Of a stretch of 64,000 nucleotides of DNA, positions 52,301 through 62,933 are shown piece after piece; position 1 is the first letter of the stretch; each line of letters begins with the position of its first letter. The notes beneath the pieces were generated by a model, which saw nothing but the letters and a program-made list of their open reading frames with translations, was not told where the DNA came from and ran no database searches. Origin of the DNA: Colletes latitarsis. Taxonomy: Eukaryota > Arthropoda > Insecta > Hymenoptera > Colletidae. The translations under genes and the position numbers were made by a program. Where the stretch lies: contig NW_027488370.1 in assembly GCF_051014445.1 (NCBI RefSeq), positions 3,100,001-3,164,000 of the forward strand. The letters are read 5' to 3'.

Positions 52301-55300
52301 TTTCTGGTTTGAATCACGTAGTAATGTGGTATCACTCTGAAACAGTCCATGAAACCTGGATTCGATCTATATTTTAGAGGATAACGCATTTTTGGTCAAG
52401 GTTAGGCCAGGGATTTGCCCTCATCAGACTCATACTTTTGCATTTTTCACATACTTGTAGAACAGATCCTGGGTTATTTCTGGTTTGGATCATGTACTAA
52501 CATGGTATCACATTGAAACAGTCGACTAAACCTGGTCCGGAGCAATATTTTAGAGGATAACTCATGCTAGGTCTAGGTTAGCCCTGGGATTTGCCCCCAT
52601 CAGACCCATACTTTCGCATTCTTCACATACTTGTTGAGCAGATCCTGGGCTTTTTCTGGTTTGGATCAGGTAGTAATGTCGTACCACACTGAAACAGTCG
52701 ATTAAACCAGGTTTCGATCAATATTTTAGATGATAACGCATGTAAGGTCTGGGTTAGGTCTAGGATTTGCCCTCATCTGGCTCATACTTTCGCATATTAC
52801 TCATACTTGTTGGCCAGATCCTGGGCTTTTTCTGGATTGAATAACATAGTTATGTGGTACCACACTGAAACAGTCAGTTAAACCTGGATACGACGAATAT
52901 TTTAGAGGATAACGCATGTTAGGTCTGGGTTAGGTCCAGGATTTGCCCGCATCTGGCTCATACTTTCGCATGTTTCGCATACTCGTTGGCCAGATCCCGG
53001 GCTTTTTCTGGTTTGGATCACGTGGTAATGTGGTATCACACTGAAGCAGTCCATTAAACCTGGTTTCGAAAAAATATTTTAGAGGGTAACTCATGCTAGG
53101 TCTAGGTTAGGCCTAGTATTTGCCCTCATGAGACTCATACTTTCGCATTCTTCACATACTTGTTGGACAGATCCTGGGTTTTTTCTGGTTTGGATCAGGT
53201 GGTACTATGGCACCACACTGAAACAGTCGATTAAACCTGGTTTCGATCTATATTTTAGAGGATAACGCATGTTAGGTCTGGGTTAGGTCCAGGATTTGCC
53301 TTCATCTGGCTCGTACTTTCGCATTTTTCGCATACTCGTTGGCCAGATCCTGGGCTTTTTCTGGTTTGGACCACGTGGTAATGTGGTACCACACTGAAAC
53401 AGTCGGCTAAACGTGATCTCGATCAATATTTTATAGGATAACGTAAGTTAGGTCTGGGTTAGGTCCAGGATTTGCCCGCATCTGGCTCATACTTTCGCAT
53501 ATTTCTCATACTTGTTGGCCTGATCCTGGGCTTTTTCTGGTTTGGATCACGTAGTAACGTGGTACCACACTAAAACAGTCGACTAAACCTGGTCTCGATC
53601 AATATTTTAGAGGATAACTCCTGCTAGGTCTAGGTTAGGCCTGGGATTTGCCCTCATCAGACTCATACTTTCGCATTCTTCAGATACTTGTTGAACAGGT
53701 CCTGGGTTATTTCTGGTTTCGATCAGGTAGTAATGTCGTACCACACTGAAACAGTCGATTAAACCAGGTTTCGATCAATATTTTAGATGATAACGCATGT
53801 TAGGTCTGGGTTAGGTCTAGGATTTGCCCTCATCTGGCTCATACTTTCGCATATTTCTCATACTTGTTGGCCAGATCCTGGGCTTTTTCTGGATTGGATC
53901 ACATAGTAATGTAGTACCACACTGAAACAGCCAATTATACCTGGTCTCGATCAATATTTTAGAGGATAACGCATGTTAGGTCTGGGTTAGGTCCAGGATT
54001 TGCCCACATCAGGCTCATACTTTCGCATATTTCTCATACTTGTTGGCCAGATCCTGGGCTTTTTCTGGTTTGGATCACGTAGTAATGTGGTATCACTCTG
54101 AAACAGTCGATTAATCCTGGTTTCGATCAATATTTTAGAGGACAGCTCATCCTAGGTCTAGGTTAGGCCTGGGATTTGCCCCCATCAGACCCATACTTTC
54201 GCATTCTTCACATACTTGTTGTACAGATCCTGTGTTTTTTCTGGTTTGAATCACGTGGTAATGTGGTACCACACTGAAACAGTCGATTAATCCTGGTTTC
54301 GATCAATATTTTAGAGGATAACGCAAGTTATGTCTGGGATAGGTCTGGGATTTGTCCTCATCAGGCTCATACTTTCGCGTTTTTGACATACTTGTTGAAC
54401 AGATCCCTGGCTTTTTCTGGTTTGGATCACGTTGTAAAGTGGTACCACACTGAAACAGTCGATTAAACCTGGTCTCGATCAACATTTTATAGGATAACGC
54501 ATGTTAGGTCTAGGTTAGGCCTGGGATTTGCCCCCATCGGACCCATACATTCGCATTCTTCACATACTTGTTGGCCAGATCCTGGGCTTTTCCTGGATTG
54601 GATCACGTAGTAATGTGGTGCCACACGGAAACAGTCGATTAAACCTGGTTTCGATCTATATTTTAGAGGATACCGAAAGTTGGGTCTGGGATAGGTCTGG
54701 GATTTGCCCTCATCTGGCTCATACTTTCGCATATTTCACATACTTGTTGGCCAGATTCTGGGTCTTTTCTGGTTTCGATCACGTACTAATGTGGTACCAC
54801 ACTGAAACAGTCGACTAAACCTGGTCTCGATCAACATTTTATAGGATAACGCCGGTTAGGTCACGGTTAGGTGTGCGATTTGCCCTCCTCAGGCTCATAC
54901 TGTCGCATATTTCTCATACTTGTTGGCCTGATCCGTTGCTTTTACTGGATTGGATCACATACTGATGTAGTACCACACTGAAACAGCCAATTATACCTGG
55001 TCTCGATCAATATTATAGAGGATAACGCATGTTAGGTCTGGGTTAGGTCCAGGATTTGCCCACATCAGGCTCATACTTTCGCATATTTCTCATACTTGTT
55101 GGCCAGATCCTGGGCTTTTTCTGGTTTGGATCACGTAGTAATGTGGTATCACTCTGAAACAGTCGATTAATCCTGGTTTCGATCAATATTTTAGAGGACA
55201 GCTCATCCTAGGTCTAGGTTAGGCCTGGGATTTGCCCCCATCAGACCCATACTTTCGCATTCTTCACATACTTGTTGTACAGATCCTGTGTTTTTTCTGG

Positions 55301-58300
55301 TTTGAATCACGTTGTAAAGTGGTACCACACTGAAACAGTCGATTAAACCTGGTCTCGATCAACATTTTATAGGATAACGCATGTTAGGTCTAGGTTAGGC
55401 CTGGGATTTGCCCCCATCGGACCCATACATTCGCATTCTTCACATACTTGTTGGCCAGATCCTGGGCTTTTCCTGGTTTGGATCACGTAGTAATGTGGTA
55501 CCACACTGATACAGTCAATTATACCTGGTCTCGATCAATATTTTAGAGGATAACGCATAGTAGGTCTGGGTTAGGGCTAGGATTTGCCCTCATCAGACCC
55601 ATACTTTCGCATTTTTCACATACCTGTTGTACGGATCCTGGGTTTTTTCTGGTTTGGATCAGGTAGTAATGTCGTACCACACTGAAACAGTCGATTAAAC
55701 CAGGTTTGATCAATATTTTAGATGATAACGCATGTTAGGTCTGGGTTAGGTCTAGGATTTGCCCTCATCTGGCTCATACTTTCACATATTTCTCATACTT
55801 GTTGGCCAGATCCTGGGCTTTTTCTGGATTGGATAACGTAGTTATGTGCTACCACACTGAAACAGTCAGTTAAACCTGGATACGACCAATATTATAGAGG
55901 ATAACGCATATTAGGTCTGGGTTTGGTCCAGGATTTGCACACATCTGGCTCATACTTCCGCATATTTCTCATACTTGTTAGCCACATCCGTCGCATTTTC
56001 TGGATTGGATCACATAGTAATGTAGTACCACACTGATACAGTCAATTATACCTGGTCTCGATCAATATTTTAGAGGATAACGCATGTTAGGTCTGTGTTA
56101 CGTCTAGGATTTGCCCGCATCTGGCTCATACTTTCGCATTCTTCACATACTTGTTGAAGAGATCCTGGGTTATTTCTGGTTTGGATCAGGTAGTAATGTG
56201 GTACCACACTGAAACAGTCGATTAAACCAGGTTTCGATCAATATTTTAGATGATAACGCATGATAGGTCTGGGCTAGGTCTAGGATTTGCCCTCATCTGG
56301 CTCATACATTCGCATATTTCTCATACTTGTTGGCCAGATCCTGGGCCTTTTCTGGATTGAATAACGTAGTTATGTGGTACCATACTGAAACAGTCAGTTA
56401 AACCTGGATACGACCAATATTTTAGAGGATAACGCATGTTACGTCTGGGGTATGTCCAGGATTTGCATTCATCTGGCTCATACATTCGCATATTTCTCAT
56501 ACTTGTTGGCCTGATCCTGGGCTTTCACAGGTCCGGATCTCGCAGTAATGTGGTACCACACTGAAACAGTCCATTAAACCTGTTTTCGATCAATATTTTA
56601 GAGGATAGCTCATCCTAGGTCTAGGTAAAGCCTGGGATTTGCCCTCATCTGGCTCATACTTTCGCATATTTCTCATACTTGTTGGCCAGATCCTGGGCTT
56701 TTTCTGGATTGGATCACGTAGTAATGTGGTGCCACACGGAAACAGTCGATTAAACCTGGTTTCGATCTATATTTTAGAGGATAACGCAAGTTATGTCTGG
56801 GATAGGTCTGGGATTTGTCCTCATCAGTCTCATACTTTCGCATTCTTCACATACTTCTTGAACAGATTCTGGGTCTTTTCTGGTTTCGATCACGTAGTAA
56901 TGTGGTACCACACTGAAACAGTCAACTAAACCTGGTCTCGACCAGTATTTTAGAGGATACCGAAAGTTGGGTCTGGGATAGGTCTGGGATTTGCCCTCAT
57001 CTGGCTCATACTTTCGCATATTTCACATACTTGTTGGCCAGATTCTGGGTCTTTTCTGGTTTCGATCACGTAGTAATGTGGTACCACACTGAAACAGTCG
57101 ACTAAACCTGGTCTCGATCAACATTTTATAGGATAACGCCGGTTAGGTCACGGTTAGGTGTGCGATTTGCCCTCCTCAGGCTCATACTGTCGCATATTTC
57201 TCATACTTGTTGGCCTGATCCGTTGCTTTTACTGGATTGGATCACATACTGATGTAGTACCACACTGAAACAGCCAATTATACCTGGTCTCGATCAATAT
57301 TTTAGAGGATAACGCATGTTAGGTCTGGGTTAGGTCCAGGATTTGCCCACATCAGGCTCATACTTTCGCATATTTCTCATACTTGTTGGCCAGATCCTGG
57401 GCTTTTTCTGGTTTGGATCACGTAGTAATGTGGTATCACTCTGAAACAGTCGATTAATCCTGGTTTCGATCAATATTTTAGAGGACAGCTCATCCTAGGT
57501 CTAGGTTAGGCCTGGGATTTGCCCCCATCAGACCCATACTTTCGCATTCTTCACATACTTGTTGTACAGATCCTGTGTTTTTTCTGGTTTGAATCACGTG
57601 GTAATGTGGTACCACACTGAAACAGTCGATTAATCCTGGTTTCGATCAATATTTTAGAGGATAACGCAAGTTATGTCTGGGATAGGTCTGGGATTTGTCC
57701 TCATCAGGCTCATACTTTCGCGTTTTTGACATACTTGTTGAACAGATCCCTGGCTTTTTCTGGTTTGGATCACGTAGTAATGTGGTACCACACTGAAGCA
57801 GTCCATTAGACCCGGTTTCCACCAATATTTTAGAGGATAACGCATGTTAGGTCTAGGTTACGCCTGGGATTTTCCCTCATCAGGGTCATTCTTTCGCATT
57901 TTTCACATACTTGTTGAACAGATCCCTGGCTTTTTCTGGCTTGGATCACGTTGTAAAGTGGTACCACACTGAAACAGTCGATTAAACCTGGTCTCGATCA
58001 ACATTTTATAGGATAACGCATGTTAGGTCTAGGTTAGGCCTGGGATTTGCCCCCATCGGACCCATACATTCGCATTCTTCACATACTTGTTGTACAGATC
58101 CTGGGTTTTTTCTGGTTTGAATCACGTGGTAATGTGGTTCCACACTGAAACAGTCCATAAAACCTAGTCTCGGTCAATATTTTAGAGGATAACGCATGTT
58201 AGGTCTGGGTTAGGTCCAGGATTTGCCCGCATCAGGCTCATACTTTCGCATATTTCTCATACTTGTTGTACAGATCCTGGGTTTTTTCTGGTTTGAATCA

Positions 58301-60669
58301 CGTGGTAATGTGGTACCACACTGAAACAGTCCATAAAACCTAGTCTCGGTCAATATTTTAGTGGATAACGCATGTTAGGTCTGGGATAGGTGTGGGATTT
58401 GCCCTCATCAGGCCCATACCTTCGCATTTCTCACATACTTGTTGGCCAAATCCTGGGATTTTTCTGGTTTGGACCACGTAGTAATGTGGTACCACTCTGA
58501 AACAGTCGATTGAACCTGGATTTGATCAATATTTTAGAGGATAATGCATGTTTGGACAAGGTTGGGCCAGGGATTTGCCATCATCAGACACATACTTTCG
58601 CATTTTTCACATACCTGTAGAACAGATCCTGGGTTATTTCTGGTTTGGATCATGTACTAACATGGTATCACACTGAAACAGTCGATTAAACCAGGTTTGA
58701 TCAATATTTTAGATGATAACGCATGTTAGGTCTGGGTTAGGCCTAGGATTTGCCCTCATCTGGCTCATACTTTCACATATTTCTCATACTTGTTGGCCAG
58801 ATCCTGGGCTTTTTCTGGATTGGATAACGTAGTTATGTGCTACCACACTGAAACAGTCAGTTAAACCTGGATACGACCAATATTATAGAGGATAACGCAT
58901 ATTAGGTCTGGGTTTGGTCCAGGATTTGCACACATCAGGCTCATACTTCCGCATATTTCTCATACTTGTTAGCCACATCCGTCGCTTTTTCTGGATTGGA
59001 TCACATAGTAATGTAGTACCACACTGATACAGTCAATTATACCTGGTCTCGATCAATATTTTAGAGGATAACGCATGGTAGGTCTGTGTTACGTCCTGGA
59101 TTTGCCCGCATCTGGCTCATACTTTCGCATTCTTCACATACTTGTTGAAGAGATCCTGGGTTATTTCTGGTTTGGATCAGGTAGTAATGTGGTACCACAC
59201 TGAAACAGTCGATTAAACCAGGTTTCGATCAATATTTTAGATGCTAACGCATGATAGGTCTGGGCTAGGTCTAGGATTTGCCCTCATCTGGCTCATACAT
59301 TCGCATATTTCTCATACTTGTTGGCCAGATCCTGGGCCTTTTCTGGATTGAATAACGTAGTTATGTGGTACCATACTGAAACAGTCAGTTAAACCTGGAT
59401 ACGACCAATATTTTAGAGGATAACGCATGTTACGTCTGGGGTATGTCCAGGATTTGCATTCATCTGGCTCATACATTCGCATATTTCTCATACTTGTTGG
59501 CCTGATCCTGGGCTTTCACAGGTCCGGATCTCGCAGTAATGTGGTACCACACTGAAACAGTCCATTAAACCTGTTTTCGATCAATATTTTAGAGGATAGC
59601 TCATCCTAGGTCTAGGTAAAGCCTGGGATTTGCCCTCATCTGGCTCGTACTTTCGCATTTTTCGCATACTCGTTGGCCAGATCCTGGGCTTTTCCTGGTT
59701 TGAATCACGTGGTAATGTGGTACCACACTGAAACATTCAATTAAACCTGGTCTTGATAAATGTTTTAGAGGATAACGCATGTTAAGTCTGGGTTAGGTCT
59801 AGGATTTGCCCTCGTCAGGCTCATACTTTCGCATATTTCTCATACTTCATGGCTAGATCCTGGGCTTTTTCTGGCTCCGATCACGTAGTAATGTTGTACC
59901 ACTCTGAAGCAGACTATTAAACCTGGTTTCGATTATTATTTTAGAGGAGAACACACGTTAGGTCTAGGTTAGGTCTGGGATTTGCCCTCATCAGGGTCAT
60001 ACTTTCGCAGTTTTAACATACATGTTGACCTGATCGATGGTATTTCTGCATTGGATCACGTAGCATAGTGGTACCACACTGAAACAGTCAATTAGACCTG
60101 GTTTCGATCAATATTTTAGAGGATAACGCAAGTTATGTCTGGGATAGGTCGGGGATTTGCCCTGATCCGGCTCATACTTTCGCGTTTTTCACAAAGTTGT
60201 TGAACACATCCTCGGTTTTTTCTGGTTTGGATCACGTAGTAATGTGGTACAACACTGAAACGGTCCATTAAACCTGGTTTCCATCTATATTTTAGAGGTC
60301 AACGCAAGTTAGGTCTGGGATAGGTCTGGGATTTGCCCTCATCAGCGTCATACTTTCGCATTTTTCACATACTTGTTGAACAGATCCTGGGTTTTTTCTG
60401 GTTTGGATCACGCAGTAATGTGATGCCACACTGAAACAGTCAATTTATCCTGGTCTCGATAAATATTTTAGAGGATAACGCATGTTAGGTCTGGGTTAGG
60501 TCTAGGATTTGCCCTCATCAGGCTCATTCTTTCGCATATTTCTCATACTTGATGGCTAGATCCTGGACTTTTTCTGGATTGGATCACGTAGTAATGTGGT
60601 ACCACACTGAAACAGTCATTTATACCTGGTTTCCATCAATATTTGAGAGGACAACGCAAGTTAGGTCTG
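46611..60669 (+). repeat. Satellite array, right block (about 80 monomers)
   Basis: Same unit and orientation. The dominant linkers are TTGTTGGCCAGATCCTGGGC and TTGTTGTACAG, with GGTTAGGTCCAGG and GCATCTGGCTC variants that are rare to the left of 42 kb. From about 59.73 kb to the end the linkers return to TCATGGCTAG and TGATGGCTAG types like the left block. The last monomer is cut by the plus-strand element right after its first 11-mer. No gene is visible. Confidence 0.96.
55690..59646 (+). repeat. Duplicated blocks 55690-56655 and 58681-59646
   Basis: About 966 bp repeated at an offset of 2991 bp (17 monomers), including rare strings such as TTTCACATATTTCTC and GATAGCTCATCC. A few single-base differences exist, for example near 58740 and 59230. 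Confidence 0.75.
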
Positions 60670-61053
60670 GGCCCTGAGGGGCTGCCAGCCTTTCAGCTGC
60701 AGTACGGGCTTAACGAACCCGGGGACCCGAGTCATACACACACCGTAAGCCTCCTGTTGGTCGTCACACCGACCCATTCACAATTCCCTATTGGTTTTGT
60801 GAATGGTACGTGACGGCAGGAGGAACGGGGGTCTTGGCTTAACCGCCTGGGCCACGAGTATGGCGACTCTATAAAATCGCCCTCCAATCCTAAGCTATGG
60901 TGCGCGGCGATGGGATGCATGGTTGGGGGAGAAGGCCCAATCCCAAGCGACCACCTCCGGGGAACCTGCCGAACCCCCGGAGTATTAGGCTTACCCGGGT
61001 AAGGCGGCTCTGCCCGGGTGGACCTTTATTTCCGACCATCTCGTGGGACTATT
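60670..61053 (+). other. 5' UTR of the plus-strand element
   Basis: Non-coding leader; the ORF1 frame has a stop (TAA) at 61000-61002. It is strongly self-complementary. A tiered stem at 60750-60823 is built from CCTCCTG/CAGGAGG, CGTCAC/GTGACG and CCATTCACAA/TTGTGAATGG (60774-60783 with 60797-60806). Further stems are 60955-60962 with 60975-60982 and 60993-60999 with 61013-61019. A TATAAAA string at 60870-60876 lies in the loop of a 5-bp stem and is probably not a promoter element. R1-clade elements usually carry an internal promoter at their 5' end, but none can be pinpointed. Confidence 0.7.
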
Positions 61054-62814
61054 ATGGACACAGAAAATAAAATGGGGATGGGGCGGGTTTTGTCGGTTGG
61101 GGAGGACGGAGACGGGGTTGGGGTTAGGGTGGCGGCGCTCGCGCCCCACTCAGCGCCAGGTCCGGCTTCGTGGAGGGTGGAGGAGGACGACGAGACGGCG
61201 TCGGTCTCGTCCTTCTCCTCCAGCACGAGCCACATAGGCTCTAAGAGGAAGAGGACGGGGCAGGCCGTCGTCGAGTTGGGCGGGGCGATGAGCCCGTCGG
61301 TGAGGCTGAGTTGCCTCAGGGACGAGGTGACCGAGGAGATATCGGAGAGGATCTCCTCGTCCCTGAGGCGGGTGGAGAAAGTCGCCGCTGCCTGCGCCTT
61401 TAAGGGGCAGAAAAGCGGTGGCGCGGAGGCCCTGAAGGCCGTGGCGGAGGAAATGATGGAGGCGGCGCGGGAGCTCAGAGGGCGGAACGCCCGTCTGCAG
61501 CTCCTGTTGGAGGAGGAGCGACAGGGGTGGAGGAGGGCAGAGGCGCTGTGGAACAGCGCGGCCTTCCCTCCCATCCTCCCTCCTCCTCCACCGCCGCGTC
61601 CCTCGGCGGAGGTAAATAAGCGGAGTGCGGCGGCAGTGGTGCGGGGCACCGCGGGCCCCTCCACCCGCACTCCGCCCGTGAAGAAGTCCCCGTCCTCCTC
61701 AGAAGACGATCTTCTGAGGAGGATTGGGGACATGATTGATGGCAAGCTGGCCGCCTTCCGGGAGGAGCTCCTCGCCGGAAGAGCGGTCAGCAGGAAGGCG
61801 GTGCCTCCCCGACCTGTTCCGGTACAGTCGGGGAAGGCAAAGAAGGGCGGAGTGAAGGCTCCGCCCAGCGTTGCGGCACCAGGGCCCCGGGTCGCGACCC
61901 CCAAGGGGGGTGGTGTACCCGTGGTCGCGGTGGTCGCGTCCTCCACAGCACCCTCCCAAGGGGGGGTGGCGTGGAGTGAGGTGGTGGGGCGGAAGGCGAA
62001 GCGGGCGGCGAGGAAGGCCTCGCAACCGCAGCCTCCGCCTCCGCCGCCGGCGGCCAAGGTAAAGGCCGCGAAGGTCGGGAAGGCACGACCAGGTCGTCCC
62101 CCAAAAACGGCAGCGGTGACGCTGACCGTTGCGCAGGGGGGCGACCTGACCCTCGCGGAGGCGATGCGGCTCGCCAGGGAGAATATCTCCCTGGAAGAGC
62201 TGGGCATCGCCTCCGTGAGGGCGAAGAGGGCCGTGACCGGGGGTCTCTTGCTGGAGATCCCCGGTACAGAAGGCGGCGCGAAGACGGATCGTCTCGCCCA
62301 GAGGCTCCGGGAGCAGCTGGGCGAGCGAGGTGTCCGGGTCGCCCGGCCCACGAAGCGCACGGAGATGCGCGTTTGTGGGCTGGACGACTCGGTCAGCGCA
62401 CAGGATGTGTCCCGTGCCCTTGCGAGGGCGGGGGACTGTCCTGTGGAGGACCTGCGGATCGGAGAGATCCGCAGGTCGCCCTCCGGCCTCGGGTCGGTGT
62501 GGGCCCGGTGCCCCCTCTCCGCCGCCCGTAAGGTGGCGGAATCCGGGAGGGTGTTGGTGGGGTGGGTTTCGGCGCGAGTGGAAATCCTCGTGCCGCGCCC
62601 GCTCCAGTGTCACCGCTGCCACGAATTGGGGCACGTGAGGCAGTGGTGCACCTCGCCGGTGGACCGCAGCGGTCAGTGTTACCGCTGCGGTGCCAAAGAG
62701 CACCGTGCGAGCCAGTGCTCGGCGGCCCCCCACTGCCCGCTGTGTGCGGACATGGGGAGGCCAGCTGATCACAGGGTGGGGAGCAAGAAGTGCTTCCCCC
62801 CCTCCCGGAAGTAG
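61054..62814 (+). CDS. ORF1, gag-like nucleic-acid-binding protein (R1 clade)
   Basis: ORF1 protein of a non-LTR element; family members bind element RNA and direct the RNP to the nucleus and target. The ATG at 61054 has A at -3 and G at +4 and gives 586 residues; the frame is open from 61003 but upstream only a GTG is available. Visible features: Ser/Asp/Glu-rich N terminus, a helical coiled-coil-like stretch at about 85-165, a proline run (ILPPPPPPRP), a second charged helix, a long Ala/Lys/Pro-rich basic linker, a conserved region at about 440-515 leading into PRPLQCHRC, then three zinc knuckles: C519-C522-H527-C532, C542-C545-H550-C555 and C561-C564-H573-C580. It ends in TAG at 62812-62814. 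The same frame stays open for 38 more codons to TAA at 62929-62931, which overlaps the ORF2 ATG, so this TAG may be a nonsense mutation. Confidence 0.9.
   Translation: MDTENKMGMGRVLSVGEDGDGVGVRVAALAPHSAPGPASWRVEEDDETASVSSFSSSTSHIGSKRKRTGQAVVELGGAMSPSVRLSCLRDEVTEEISERISSSLRRVEKVAAACAFKGQKSGGAEALKAVAEEMMEAARELRGRNARLQLLLEEERQGWRRAEALWNSAAFPPILPPPPPPRPSAEVNKRSAAAVVRGTAGPSTRTPPVKKSPSSSEDDLLRRIGDMIDGKLAAFREELLAGRAVSRKAVPPRPVPVQSGKAKKGGVKAPPSVAAPGPRVATPKGGGVPVVAVVASSTAPSQGGVAWSEVVGRKAKRAARKASQPQPPPPPPAAKVKAAKVGKARPGRPPKTAAVTLTVAQGGDLTLAEAMRLARENISLEELGIASVRAKRAVTGGLLLEIPGTEGGAKTDRLAQRLREQLGERGVRVARPTKRTEMRVCGLDDSVSAQDVSRALARAGDCPVEDLRIGEIRRSPSGLGSVWARCPLSAARKVAESGRVLVGWVSARVEILVPRPLQCHRCHELGHVRQWCTSPVDRSGQCYRCGAKEHRASQCSAAPHCPLCADMGRPADHRVGSKKCFPPSRK
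61313..61369. repeat. 14-bp perfect inverted repeat in ORF1
   Basis: GCCTCAGGGACGAG (61313-61326) pairs exactly with 61356-61369. The loop contains an alternative pair, GAGGAGAT (61333-61340) with ATCTCCTC (61351-61358). Confidence 0.85.
61693..61723. repeat. 14-bp perfect inverted repeat, 3-nt loop, in ORF1
   Basis: TCCTCCTCAGAAGA (61693-61706) is exactly complementary to 61710-61723 with loop CGA, in coding sequence for a Ser/Glu/Asp-rich segment. Confidence 0.9.
62449..62477. repeat. 12-bp perfect inverted repeat, 5-nt loop, in ORF1
   Basis: GACCTGCGGATC (62449-62460) pairs exactly with 62466-62477. A further 9-bp perfect stem with a 3-nt loop lies at 62174-62194. Confidence 0.9.
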
Positions 62815-62931
62815 AGGAAGAGGCGGGCTGCACCGGCTCCGGTGCCGAGGGCGGTGGCATCGTCCTCCATGGAGGTGGACGGTGCTACGGGGACGGACGG
62901 CCGGGAGGAGGCTGGCGCGGCCATTAATTAA
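62815..62931 (+). other. In-frame extension of ORF1 to a TAATG stop-start
   Basis: After the TAG at 62812-62814 the ORF1 frame continues without a stop through 38 codons (charged, Ala/Gly/Pro-rich) to TAA at 62929-62931. The last base of that TAA is the A of the ORF2 ATG, giving TAATG. This suggests the ancestral ORF1 ended there and that the upstream TAG is secondary, or is read through. Confidence 0.7.
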
Positions 62932-62933
62932 TG
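62929..62933 (+). promoter_or_regulatory. TAATG translational-coupling site between ORF1 and ORF2
   Basis: The TAA in the ORF1 frame overlaps the ORF2 ATG by one base. A second TAA (62925-62927) closes the ORF2 frame just upstream, which fixes the ATG at 62931 as the start. In silkworm SART1 a UAAUG junction supports termination-reinitiation; the same role here is inferred. Confidence 0.65.

Noticed and set aside
4325..57845. Many minus-strand open frames of 60-104 codons with similar peptides (MRYPLKYLSRPGL... type)
   Set aside because: They are translations of the satellite monomer. They recur with the 176-bp period, end after little more than one unit because 176 is not a multiple of three, and are disrupted in most copies.
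1..60669. CRISPR-like regularly spaced repeats
   Set aside because: The whole 176-bp unit is repeated with no unique spacers, in a eukaryotic context with retrotransposons.
1..60669. CENP-B box in the monomer
   Set aside because: TTTCG occurs (TTTCGCAT, TTTCGATC) but the required CGGG part at the right distance is absent, so the consensus is not met.
60670..60760. HDV-like self-cleaving ribozyme at the element 5' end, as in R2
   Set aside because: I could not find a downstream strand complementary to the first seven bases at suitable distance or a convincing P1.1/P3 arrangement. Left open for a covariance-model search.
60870..60876. TATA box (TATAAAA) for ORF1
   Set aside because: It lies inside the transcribed 5' UTR, in the loop of a small stem, and R1-clade elements use internal promoters; probably chance.
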